Source: Treponema sp. (GTDB lineage: Bacteria; Spirochaetota; Spirochaetia; Treponematales; Treponemataceae). Taken from it: DNA of 36,726 nucleotides. The position numbers were made by a program, and so were the translations under genes. Below the pieces are notes generated by a model that saw nothing but the letters and a program-made list of their open reading frames with translations, did not search any database and was not told the DNA's origin. Of the stretch, positions 17,421-25,099 are shown piece after piece. Positions within the stretch are counted from its first letter, which is position 1. The number at the start of each line of letters is the position of its first letter. The stretch is taken from assembly GCA_024699235.1 (NCBI GenBank), contig JAILPY010000093.1, positions 1 through 36,726 on the forward strand, in the 5' to 3' direction.

Positions 17421-18220
17421 TATTTACTGCTCATCATCTCAACATATTTTTTTGTATAAACAGTATTGCTCTGCTTTGCAAACGAAACGTTTGAAATTGT
17501 TATCTGAGTCTGCTCATACTGCATTCTGTTGTTGATTTTCTTGCCACGAAGATTATCAACAATAAGCATCTTATCAGGAACAGAATGTCCTGTATACTTC
17601 TGGTATGAAGGTATTGCCGTTGTTCTTAAAAGCTGACCTGAAAGACTGTAATCTTCCTTCTTGCGAATAAGGCCGTCATCTTCTGTCACCCATAATTTTA
17701 CAGACGGATAATTGACGTCATCAACTTTTGCTGCAAGATCAAATACAACGCATTTAAGGCTTCCAAGCTTTTCCCTTACAGCTGACTTAATCTTATATTT
17801 TTCTGTGTAATGCTGAGGAGTGAAGTCTGCAGTAGTTGCATTTGTTCCCTGAAGTTTTTCCTTTGAACTTGAAAATACAAACTGCCTGTCTGCAGGATCA
17901 TAAAACCAGATATTCTGGTCAAACTGTACGTATCCCTTACCCCTGTCAGATTCAGGACCAGTAATAAGAATTGTGTAGGAAGATGCGTCATCGCGCCTGT
18001 ACATAATTGCTGTATTTACAGACTTTCCCTGACCAGGCTTTTCCTGCACCAAAGAATAATTTGCAGTAAAATCAGTTCCACTGAATGCTGTTGTTGAATC
18101 TGTTTTCTTAAGCAGAGCGGCAGCTTCAGAAGAAGAAAGACTCTGTGCAAATGCAGCAGATAAACTTATAGCTGAAACAAATAACGATATAATAATTTTT
18201 GAAACAATTTCCTTTTTCAT
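17420..18220 (-). CDS. LolA-like periplasmic lipoprotein-sorting protein (COG2834 type)
   Basis: 266 residues. Start set at the ATG at 18220, which begins a proper signal peptide (MKKEIVSKIIISLFVSAISL, cleavage after AFA) and follows GGGG; the longer frame would run back into the permease gene. The mature part has the LolA_like pattern: IMYRRDDASSYTILITGPESDRGKGYV, NIWFYDPADRQFVFSSSKEKLQGT and VKLWVTEDDGLIRKKEDYS. Such proteins form an open half-barrel that carries lipid-linked cargo through the periplasm. It lies 22 nt after the second permease and overlaps the barrel gene by 1 nt. Cargo could be lipoprotein or another lipid. Confidence 0.88.
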   Translation of the reverse strand: MKKEIVSKIIISLFVSAISLSAAFAQSLSSSEAAALLKKTDSTTAFSGTDFTANYSLVQEKPGQGKSVNTAIMYRRDDASSYTILITGPESDRGKGYVQFDQNIWFYDPADRQFVFSSSKEKLQGTNATTADFTPQHYTEKYKIKSAVREKLGSLKCVVFDLAAKVDDVNYPSVKLWVTEDDGLIRKKEDYSLSGQLLRTTAIPSYQKYTGHSVPDKMLIVDNLRGKKINNRMQYEQTQITISNVSFAKQSNTVYTKKYVEMMSSK

Positions 18221-18242
18221 TTCTAACCCCAAAATAAAGAAA

Positions 18243-19553
18243 TTAAGTTGTAGTCGCAAGTGCGCTAACTGGACTAATGTGAACCACATTACGTATAGTA
18301 AACAACATTGATAAAATAGTCGTTACAGCAATTATTAAAAACAATCCCAAAGATTTTACTATTTTAATAAACGGACTTAGCTTTCCTTCTATTAAAAATA
18401 TATCAAATGCTGGAATAAAAGAAAAGTCAAACAGGGACAGAATATATGTCAGGCAGAATGTCACAAGCATTCCTGCAAAAAAACCTGCAACTAAAAGATA
18501 TAACGCCTCGACAAAAAACACTTTCTTTACGCCAGACGGTTTCATGCCTATTGCCCTGTACGTACCAATCTCGGTAATACGCTTCATAACAGTAATGCGG
18601 TAAGTACTTCCCATTCCTACTGAAATTATAGCTACAAGCACAACAATAACAAGAAGAACGACAGCTTTAAGTGCGTCTATCAGCATCTGAAGGTCTTTTA
18701 TATTTGCATCAAGCGTTATCAGGGCATAAACCCTATCTAGATGCTTTCGTGCATATCGATTAAATTCCGTTTTACTATCAGTTAAAGGATACATATTAAA
18801 AAGAGACTCGAGTTTTTTTTGAATTACAGATATCTCTCTGCCAGAAGGTTCCCTTGAAGGATAATACAAACAAATTCTATTAGAGAAATTATCTCCCATA
18901 TCAATCAAAGTTCGTAGCGACGCTATATCAAGATATGCTGTATACATACCGAACAGACTAGAATCTACAAAAATTCCGGAAACATACATATCAAGAGTAT
19001 TTGTATATCCCCTGTCAGTCTTTACCTGTACAACAACAACATCTCCAGCCTTAACACCCAGTTGTCTAGAAGCAGGTTCTGATATCAATATAGAATTATT
19101 TTCAGAAGAGACTGGTATTCCTCCGTCAATAAAATTCAATCTACTCAAGAGCGGTTTTTCAACTGAAAAATCAACTCCTTTAAACATTCGCTGACGAATG
19201 CTAGCACCTTCAAAAAAAATCTGAGTTTCACGGGCATCAAATTCAATGCGGTAAGAAAGATTTACATCTGCAGGGACCATTGATTTCAACGCATTCATTT
19301 TTTCAGAAGGATTCTCTATATCTTTTTTTGAAACACCTTTTTCATCTTTCTCTGTCATGCCAACCATGAAGACTAAATCCCCGCCATAATAAATTCTTGA
19401 TTTGTCTTCAACAGCCCTTAACATTCCATCTGTTATCCACACAGCAGAAAGCATTAAAGCTATACCTACTACACATACCGTAAAAAGAGAAATATATTGC
19501 CGCCTATTATTTATCAATGTATGCAATGCAAGATTTGAAAAAAACATTTTCAT
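18243..19553 (-). CDS. FtsX/LolC/MacB-type ABC transporter permease, second
   Basis: 436 residues. One N-terminal transmembrane helix (about 18-40), a large periplasmic domain and three C-terminal helices (about 285-435). The coupling segment TVMKRITEIGTYRAIGMKPSGVKKVFFVEAL is the FtsX-domain signature. This is type VII ABC topology, used to extract lipoproteins or drive periplasmic partners rather than pump across the membrane. The ATG follows directly on the TAA of the first permease; the Met two codons later is an alternative. With its neighbour it probably forms a LolC/LolE-like heterodimer served by the divergent ATPase. Confidence 0.9.
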   Translation of the reverse strand: MKMFFSNLALHTLINNRRQYISLFTVCVVGIALMLSAVWITDGMLRAVEDKSRIYYGGDLVFMVGMTEKDEKGVSKKDIENPSEKMNALKSMVPADVNLSYRIEFDARETQIFFEGASIRQRMFKGVDFSVEKPLLSRLNFIDGGIPVSSENNSILISEPASRQLGVKAGDVVVVQVKTDRGYTNTLDMYVSGIFVDSSLFGMYTAYLDIASLRTLIDMGDNFSNRICLYYPSREPSGREISVIQKKLESLFNMYPLTDSKTEFNRYARKHLDRVYALITLDANIKDLQMLIDALKAVVLLVIVVLVAIISVGMGSTYRITVMKRITEIGTYRAIGMKPSGVKKVFFVEALYLLVAGFFAGMLVTFCLTYILSLFDFSFIPAFDIFLIEGKLSPFIKIVKSLGLFLIIAVTTILSMLFTIRNVVHISPVSALATTT

Positions 19554-21020
19554 TTAAGCCTGCCCCCTCATTGCAACTACAGGATTTGCAGCAAGTGCAA
19601 TACGCAAAGGATAAATCCATCCTACAACAGCAAGAAGGGCAGAAAGAACCATGCAACCTAACAGATTAGAAGATGTAAGGACTGGACTAATGCTGGTCCC
19701 ACCGAAAAGCTGAATAAGAAGAGTATTACTGATATGTATATTCATTGCTTGAATAATAGAATTAAGCATAACGCCTATAGCACAGCCTGCAATTCCTGCT
19801 GTAACAGTTAGAATTAAAGTTTCAAAAAGAAACTGAAGGGCTATAAAATGACTCTTTGCCCCAATAGCACGAAGAGTTCCTGTCTCGCAAACTCGACTCA
19901 ATGCAGAAATAATCAATGTATTTGCTATTACAATAAAACCTGTCAAAAGAATAAGAAGTATTCCAATGTTAAGAATAACCCTCAGATAAAATACCATTGC
20001 AACAGAACCTCCAGCTGCAGAACGCCATTTTACCGCCTGAACAGGCCAGTCATTCTTTTTAAATTCAGCATTAAGGCTTCGTATAATAGCATTAACATTT
20101 GCATTTTCAGCAGTTTTGCAAATAATAAAAGTCCATACGGTACTTTCAGCATCAGACTCAGAAACAGTTTTTTCCTCTGCTGTCCCAAAATCCTGTTCTA
20201 AAGATTCTGTTCCAACACTGTCTGACGCATCTGCAAAAAGGGAATCAAAATCATCAATTTCAGAACCTATGAGGCTCATATCTTCAGGATTAATATCTTC
20301 TTCAGGAACCACATCCTGTATTTCATGAATAGCCCGCAACGTAGCAGGATCAATAATAACTATTTGATCAAGCGTAGGATTTTCAACTTCATATTCATAA
20401 ATACCTACAAGAGGCACAGATCGAATAGTCATTGAAACTCCATCCGTAAAATATACGGTCAGATTTTCCCCTACTTTTACATCATTAGGTCTCTCACTTT
20501 CGTCTTCCATAGCCTTCAAGGCAGCGGTACTAAGCATCAGGCCCTTTTCACCTTTTGAAAAGCTACGGCCTTCGATAATATGAATGCCAGTCATATTATT
20601 TATATATTCTTCTGCCTCAACACCAAAAAAATAAAATTCATCATGGACCAACCCTCCGTCTATTGTCCTAAACTGCACTGAAGAATATCCAGTAATCTGA
20701 GGCAGAAGGACTTCAATGCCATCTACGGCAGCAACGCAATCATACACATCCTGATATGGAATAAGCTCCGGAATTGCCGTCAGCTTTCCAGTCAAAGGAG
20801 TTTCATCTCCAAAAAGACTCATAGGAACATCAGACTTAGGACGAATGACAATATTTCCTGTAAAACTGTTTACAAAAGTTTTTTCCATTCCATTGTCAGT
20901 ACCATCAAATATAGCATTAGACACAACAAGCAGAGAAATTGAAAATGCAATAAACAAAATAATCACTAGAGAACTTTTTCTAGAAAGGACATTTTTCAAA
21001 GCAAAACGGAATGCAAACAT
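19554..21020 (-). CDS. FtsX/LolC/MacB-type ABC transporter permease, first
   Basis: 488 residues from the ATG at 21020. I chose this start because TAGTAT lies 7 nt upstream with a -35 at the right distance, and MFAFRFALKNVLSRKSS is the usual opening of such permeases; a TTG at 21077 would add 19 residues with no ribosome binding site. The topology is one N-terminal and three C-terminal helices with ETGTLRAIGAKSHFIALQFLFETLIL as the FtsX signature. The periplasmic domain carries an unusual acidic stretch at about residues 240-300 (EEDINPEDMSLIGSEIDDFD and further Glu/Asp/Ser). It heads the operon permease-permease-LolA-like-barrel. Confidence 0.9.
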   Translation of the reverse strand: MFAFRFALKNVLSRKSSLVIILFIAFSISLLVVSNAIFDGTDNGMEKTFVNSFTGNIVIRPKSDVPMSLFGDETPLTGKLTAIPELIPYQDVYDCVAAVDGIEVLLPQITGYSSVQFRTIDGGLVHDEFYFFGVEAEEYINNMTGIHIIEGRSFSKGEKGLMLSTAALKAMEDESERPNDVKVGENLTVYFTDGVSMTIRSVPLVGIYEYEVENPTLDQIVIIDPATLRAIHEIQDVVPEEDINPEDMSLIGSEIDDFDSLFADASDSVGTESLEQDFGTAEEKTVSESDAESTVWTFIICKTAENANVNAIIRSLNAEFKKNDWPVQAVKWRSAAGGSVAMVFYLRVILNIGILLILLTGFIVIANTLIISALSRVCETGTLRAIGAKSHFIALQFLFETLILTVTAGIAGCAIGVMLNSIIQAMNIHISNTLLIQLFGGTSISPVLTSSNLLGCMVLSALLAVVGWIYPLRIALAANPVVAMRGQA

Positions 21021-21027
21021 TGCAAAG

Positions 21028-21056
21028 ATACTACCATAGACTAAGTAAAAAAACAA
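21028..21056 (-). promoter_or_regulatory. Promoter of the permease operon, leaderless spacing
   Basis: On the minus strand: TTGTTT (21056-21051), 17-bp spacer, TAGTAT (21033-21028), then 7 nt to the ATG at 21020. It stands back to back with the ATPase promoter at 21068-21097. Confidence 0.55.
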
Positions 21057-21067
21057 GGTTTTGCAGA

Positions 21068-21097
21068 TTGTAACCAATGGCCTAAATATGATATAGT
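21068..21097 (+). promoter_or_regulatory. Promoter of the Lol/MacB-like ATPase, leaderless spacing
   Basis: TTGTAA (21068-21073), 18-bp spacer, TATAGT (21092-21097), then 6 nt to the ATG at 21104. No ribosome binding site precedes the start. Confidence 0.65.
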
Positions 21098-21103
21098 TAC
21101 AGA

Positions 21104-21844
21104 ATGTCTATAATTGAATTACACAATGTAAGCAAGAACTATCCGATGGGAAAACTTTCCGTTCCGGCAGTAAGAAATGTTTCTTTCAGCATAAATAAAG
21201 GTGAATTTGCAGCAATATCAGGTCCATCAGGCTCAGGAAAATCCACACTTCTAAATCTTATCGGTCTGATTGACCTTCCATCAGAAGGAAACATTACCCT
21301 TGACGGCATTGATGTATATTCAAAATTTAATCTTCCAGAAGGAAACAAGATTCCTAAAAAGCTTGATTCCAGAATAACCCAAATCAGAAGTTCTCACGTA
21401 GGCTTTATATTTCAGAATTTCAACTTGATCCCAGTACTAAATGTATACGAAAATATTGAACTTCCACTCAATCTCGTAGATAAAAAAGACAATCATGCAA
21501 AAATGTCCAGAAAAGAAAAAGAAGAATGGATATCATACCTTATAGAAACAGTCGGACTGACAGCATGGAAAACTCATAAACCTGCAGAATTAAGCGGAGG
21601 ACAGCGACAGAGAGTTGCTATTGCCCGTGCTTTAGTTACAAAGGCTCCCGTCATACTTGCAGATGAACCTACCGCAAACCTTGACAGTAAAAACGGTGAA
21701 CAGATTCTTGAACTAATGAAGAAGCTTAACAGAGAGCTGACTACAACTTTCGTATTTTCAACACATGATTCTCGTATTGTAGACATGTGCAATCATGTCA
21801 TATATATTTTTGACGGTCAGAAAGTAAAAGAAAAAGAAGCTTAA
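21104..21844 (+). CDS. LolD/MacB-type ABC transporter ATP-binding protein
   Basis: 246 residues. Walker A GPSGSGKST near residue 39, Q-loop in FIFQNFNLIPVLNVYENIELPL, signature LSGGQRQRVAIARAL, Walker B VILADEPTANLDS, and switch His in STHD. The NLIPVLNVYENIELPL segment is typical of the LolD/MacB/FtsE group that works with FtsX-type permeases. It is transcribed divergently from the two permease genes, 83 bp away, and must be their ATPase since no other is near. Start at 21104 fits the family N-terminus and a promoter 6 nt away; there is no ribosome binding site. Confidence 0.95.
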   Translation: MSIIELHNVSKNYPMGKLSVPAVRNVSFSINKGEFAAISGPSGSGKSTLLNLIGLIDLPSEGNITLDGIDVYSKFNLPEGNKIPKKLDSRITQIRSSHVGFIFQNFNLIPVLNVYENIELPLNLVDKKDNHAKMSRKEKEEWISYLIETVGLTAWKTHKPAELSGGQRQRVAIARALVTKAPVILADEPTANLDSKNGEQILELMKKLNRELTTTFVFSTHDSRIVDMCNHVIYIFDGQKVKEKEA

Positions 21845-21864
21845 TTACAGACATCAAATACAGA

Positions 21865-22257
21865 TTAAGGCAAGTCTTTTTTATGCTCTATTGAATAAAG
21901 AATATCCCTACTCTTAATTATAGGATCTATTTCAGAATTAAAGGTCTTTATAGACCTCTCAAAAGCCTTCATTACAAGATTTGCCGGTAAAATATCCTCA
22001 GCGCCATCTTCAAGGAAAATCTGATAAGGACGGACATCAAGAGCCTTCGTAAGAGAAAGAAGCGTATGAGGAGATGGCCATTGAAGCATATTTTCAAGCC
22101 TAGAAACAGTAACAGAAGTCATATCCATCTTTTCAGCAAGCATTTCTTGCGTAAGATGCCTTTCTTCCCTATATTTCCTTATATTTGAGGCTACCATTTT
22201 TCTAATACGGAATTCATCCGGACTGCAGTCATCAACTGCATCTTCTTCAATTGCCAT
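21865..22257 (-). CDS. XRE-family helix-turn-helix regulator
   Basis: 130 residues. A Cro/CI-type helix-turn-helix at about 22-80: IRKYREERHLTQEMLAEKMD, then MTSVTVSRLENMLQWPSPHTLLSLTKALDVRPYQIF. The C-terminal 45 residues are not a known sensor domain. It lies convergent to the export ATPase, 20 nt apart, and downstream of the his/vanZ-like run. TATAAA sits 9 nt before the ATG with only a poor -35, so the promoter is unclear. A 19-bp inverted repeat at 22325-22343 lies 68 bp upstream and could be its own operator (inference). Confidence 0.87.
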   Translation of the reverse strand: MAIEEDAVDDCSPDEFRIRKMVASNIRKYREERHLTQEMLAEKMDMTSVTVSRLENMLQWPSPHTLLSLTKALDVRPYQIFLEDGAEDILPANLVMKAFERSIKTFNSEIDPIIKSRDILYSIEHKKDLP

Positions 22258-22324
22258 GCAAAGAAGTTTATAATTCCCTACTAAAAAATAAAATTAAGAG
22301 AAACGATAACTATAACAACAAAAA

Positions 22325-22343
22325 TTTAACATATCATGTTAAA
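22325..22343. repeat. Perfect 8-bp inverted repeat between vanZ-like and XRE genes
   Basis: TTTAACATATCATGTTAAA: 8-bp arms with a 3-nt centre. Read on the minus strand it is followed by TTTTT, so it may terminate the hisG-hisB-vanZ-like transcript. Its symmetry also fits an operator for the XRE regulator. The surrounding 146-bp gap is otherwise AT-rich and without genes. Confidence 0.7.
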
Positions 22344-22403
22344 CCAAAACGAATTCCTGCTAAAATTAAGAAAACTTTATAACTATGACTTTAATTATCA
22401 AAA

Positions 22404-22964
22404 TTAAATTTTGTCAGATTTAAGTCTACAGAAAACTTGCATCATTCCAAAATAAAGAGCAGAACCAATAAAAACACCCGCAGAATTCAGAAATAAATCA
22501 TCTATGTCACTGCATCGGTCATAAAACATCAATTGAGAAAGTTCAATGCAAAACGAAAAGAAAAAGCCGGCAGCAAAGGCCTTCCATACAGAATTCAATT
22601 TTTTAAAGCAGAATGGCCATATAATGCCAACAGGAACAAACATAAGAATATTTCCAACAATATTCATCTGCCATCCATCATAAACATCCGTCAAAAATTT
22701 AAAGGGAATAATATTTATTTTAAAAGGGAAAATTTTTGACACATCAAAATTTAAAGTGCCGATATGTCCGTTTATATGATGCCAGGGAAAATATACAATT
22801 CTTACAATTACAATGATACAGACATACACCATAAGAAGGGTAAATTCCCTGCTGAGTACTTTTTTTTCAATTTTATTTCGATTTTTCTTCCATACGATAC
22901 TTCTTGTAAAAATCCATATCAATGTTATAAAAAAGAGAAACTGCCAATAAGAAAATTTAAACAA
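22404..22964 (-). CDS. VanZ-like integral membrane protein
   Basis: 186 residues from TTG at 22964. The start is inferred: AAGGG lies 5 nt before this TTG, inside the last bases of hisB (8-nt overlap), and a longer frame would run in-frame deep into hisB. Four to five hydrophobic helices. The VanZ marks are NIVGNILMFVPVGIIWPF and FCIELSQLMFYDRCSDIDDLFLNSAGVFIG, with the Asp-x-Asp-Asp and Asn positions of the family. VanZ-like proteins are linked to teicoplanin tolerance in enterococci; in most bacteria their role is unknown. Nothing ties it to histidine synthesis except position. Confidence 0.82.
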   Translation of the reverse strand: MFKFSYWQFLFFITLIWIFTRSIVWKKNRNKIEKKVLSREFTLLMVYVCIIVIVRIVYFPWHHINGHIGTLNFDVSKIFPFKINIIPFKFLTDVYDGWQMNIVGNILMFVPVGIIWPFCFKKLNSVWKAFAAGFFFSFCIELSQLMFYDRCSDIDDLFLNSAGVFIGSALYFGMMQVFCRLKSDKI

Positions 22965-23577
22965 TGACACCCTTCGTCGAAGGAATTTCGCCATTTCTTC
23001 GGCCATCAATCTCAACAGCAGCACGAATCGCACGAGAAGCAGCTTTAAAAAGCCCTTCCATCTTGTGATGATCGCTTCGCCCCCTAATAGTGTCTAAATG
23101 CAAATTACATTTGGCTCCGTTTACAAAGCCCTGCCAGAAATCTTCAAAACAGTCTGTCTGAAAGCTCGCCTGCATTCCCTCTGGACTCATAGAAACAAGA
23201 GGAATATTTGTCAGCTGGGCATTGCATACACAGAACGGACGGCCTCCAAAGTCTACGCTTGCCTGCAAAAGGCTTTCATCCATTGGATAAATAAAAAAAC
23301 CGCTTCTGTAAATACCGGCACAGTTTCCTAAGGCCTTTGCAAAACACATACCCAAAGCAATGCCTGTATCCTCGATTAAGTGATGCTGGTCTACTTCAAG
23401 GTCTCCCTTCAATTCACCGCTCAAATCAAACATTCCATGCTTACAGAACGCACGAAGCATGTGATCAAAGAAACCTATCGGATTCTTCACATTACACTTC
23501 CCCGTTCCATCAAGATTAAGAAAAAGCTTTATCTGAGTTTCTGCAGTATTACGTTCAATTTCAGCGGTTCTTGCCAT
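22957..23577 (-). CDS. hisB: Imidazoleglycerol-phosphate dehydratase
   Basis: Sixth step of histidine synthesis: dehydrates imidazole glycerol phosphate to imidazole acetol phosphate, using two Mn2+. 206 residues, the single-function form without the phosphatase half. Metal-binding motifs DQHHLIEDTGIALG and DHHKMEGLFKAASRAIR are intact, and the C-terminus ends in the expected PSTKGVIV. GAGGC overlaps the hisG stop 7 nt upstream, so the two are translated in series. Only hisG and hisB occur here; the other his genes must lie elsewhere. Confidence 0.97.
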   Translation of the reverse strand: MARTAEIERNTAETQIKLFLNLDGTGKCNVKNPIGFFDHMLRAFCKHGMFDLSGELKGDLEVDQHHLIEDTGIALGMCFAKALGNCAGIYRSGFFIYPMDESLLQASVDFGGRPFCVCNAQLTNIPLVSMSPEGMQASFQTDCFEDFWQGFVNGAKCNLHLDTIRGRSDHHKMEGLFKAASRAIRAAVEIDGRRNGEIPSTKGVIV

Positions 23578-23584
23578 AAGTGCC

Positions 23585-24457
23585 TCACATCATTACTTTT
23601 CTAAGTTCGTACTCAACAATGTCCGTCGCACCCAAAGACTGTAATTTAGGAAGCAGCGTAGGTACATCACTCTTTTTTACCGCAATCTTTATTGCATAAC
23701 CGTTGCCGCCAAAAAGAGGGCTGACTGTAGGACTCCTCATTGAAGGCAAGCCCTTAACAAGAGCATCAAATTTATCCTGGGCAACATTCATTTCAAGCAT
23801 AACGCGGGAACGGGCATTCAAGACAGTCTGGAACAGCATCTTAAGTTCCATAATCTTCTGCTTCTTCTCAGGATCCTTAAGGGCTTCCTTGCTGGCATAC
23901 ATTCTTGTTGAAGATTCCATCAAGGTATCAACAATCTTAAGGTGGTTCGCATGCAGTGAAGAACCTGTACTTGTATTATCAATAAGAATCTGAGCGATAG
24001 ATTCTTCATTATCCTGAACAAAGCCTTCGCTTGTTCCCCAAGTACGGAAAATCGTACCTTTTATCTTTTTTGATTCAACCCACTGGCGGCTCAAAGTCTG
24101 ATATTCAGTTGCAATAGTTACAGGCTTTGAAAGAATCTCATCATAATCAAAAGCATCTGGAATTGCAGCAACAATACGGACGCCGTCAAATCCAAGATCC
24201 ATGATTTCTTCTACCTGATCCTGAACGCCATTTTCATAAACCCAGTCCTTACCGGAAAAACCGATATCAGCCTTATTTCCCGCAAGAAGATTTGAAACAA
24301 TCTGTGGCTTTACGACCTGAAAAGCCAAGTCTTTCTGATTGGTAATAGGAAAATAAGTACGGTCAGGCAGATAGATTGAAATGCCTACGTCATCTAACAA
24401 TTTATATACAGACTCATAAATTCTGCCTTTTGCTAATAAGATCTTTAATTTTTCCAT
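23585..24457 (-). CDS. hisG: ATP phosphoribosyltransferase, long form
   Basis: First committed step of histidine synthesis: joins ATP and PRPP. 290 residues from the ATG at 24457, giving the standard opening MEKLKILLAKGRIYESVYKL; a frame open further upstream adds 45 unlikely residues. Length shows the long form with a C-terminal regulatory ACT-like domain (about 215-290), which is inhibited by histidine and needs no HisZ. The PRPP-site region ILIDNTSTGSSLHANHL is present. TACAAT lies 7 nt upstream with TTGAAG as -35, so the mRNA is probably leaderless, and no histidine leader peptide or attenuator can fit. It is divergent from the Lrp/AsnC-type regulator. Confidence 0.96.
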   Translation of the reverse strand: MEKLKILLAKGRIYESVYKLLDDVGISIYLPDRTYFPITNQKDLAFQVVKPQIVSNLLAGNKADIGFSGKDWVYENGVQDQVEEIMDLGFDGVRIVAAIPDAFDYDEILSKPVTIATEYQTLSRQWVESKKIKGTIFRTWGTSEGFVQDNEESIAQILIDNTSTGSSLHANHLKIVDTLMESSTRMYASKEALKDPEKKQKIMELKMLFQTVLNARSRVMLEMNVAQDKFDALVKGLPSMRSPTVSPLFGGNGYAIKIAVKKSDVPTLLPKLQSLGATDIVEYELRKVMM

Positions 24458-24464
24458 GAGCAAG

Positions 24465-24493
24465 ATTGTACAGGATATTTTATTAATCTTCAA
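24465..24493 (-). promoter_or_regulatory. hisG promoter, leaderless spacing
   Basis: On the minus strand: TTGAAG (24493-24488), 17-bp spacer, TACAAT (24470-24465), 7 nt to the ATG at 24457. One copy of the TTGTAC repeat overlaps the -10. Confidence 0.7.
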
Positions 24494-24572
24494 CAGGCCG
24501 CATATCCTTACAGCATTATAAAAAGAACGCCAAAAGTTCAATTTCCTTGTACATTTGAAAGAAATATTGTAC
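24466..24572. repeat. Three TTGTAC repeats between hisG and the Lrp/AsnC gene
   Basis: TTGTAC occurs at 24466-24471, 24547-24552 and 24567-24572 on the plus strand within a 147-bp divergent gap. The last two are exactly 20 bp apart, two helical turns. They may be binding sites for the Lrp/AsnC-type regulator. Confidence 0.45.
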
Positions 24573-24604
24573 TCTATGTTATATTTATTCATGGAGGCAT
24601 AGAA

Positions 24605-25099
24605 ATGGACGCATCAGAAGAAATACTTAACTTACTGCGAGACAATGCACGACTTTCTGCAGAAGACATATCTGCAATGACAAAAAAGACACCGGAAGAA
24701 GTAAATGCCATAATTCAAAAACTTGAAAACGACGGTGTAATAATGAAATATGCCGCCATCATAAATCCAGAAAAAGATACTGCCGCCAAAGAAAAGGTAT
24801 GTGCCGAAATTGAAATTCAGGTAGCACCAGAACGCGAACACGGATTTGACGGAATTGCTGACAGAATATATCGCTTTCCACAGGTAAAATCTTTGTATCT
24901 AATGAGCGGAGGCTATGATTTAAAGGTAATCATCGAAGGAGACTCACTCCAGGAGGTTGCCCTGTTTGTAGCACGAAAGCTTTCTACGCTGGCAGGAGTC
25001 CGCTCGACAAAAACTCACTTTATCCTTAAAACATACAAAGAGAACGACATTGTATATATTGAGCAGCGTTCAGACAGCAGAGAAGGAGTAACCGCATAA
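24605..25099 (+). CDS. Lrp/AsnC-family transcriptional regulator
   Basis: 164 residues. N-terminal winged helix (DASEEILNLLRDNARLSAED, then PEEVNAIIQKLENDGVIMKYAAIINPE), linker, and C-terminal RAM ligand domain (SLYLMSGGYDLKVIIEGDSLQEVALFVARKLSTLAGV). Such regulators bind an amino acid and form octamers. GGAGG precedes the ATG by 6 nt. Its stop shares one base with the aminotransferase start (TAATG), a tight pair that suggests it controls that enzyme and itself. It is divergent from hisG, so it may also govern hisG. Confidence 0.93.
   Translation: MDASEEILNLLRDNARLSAEDISAMTKKTPEEVNAIIQKLENDGVIMKYAAIINPEKDTAAKEKVCAEIEIQVAPEREHGFDGIADRIYRFPQVKSLYLMSGGYDLKVIIEGDSLQEVALFVARKLSTLAGVRSTKTHFILKTYKENDIVYIEQRSDSREGVTA

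Noticed and set aside
22258..22290. Possible leaderless promoter of the XRE gene (TATAAA 9 nt before the ATG)
   Set aside because: No acceptable -35 at 16-19 bp, so it was not counted with the eight clearer cases.
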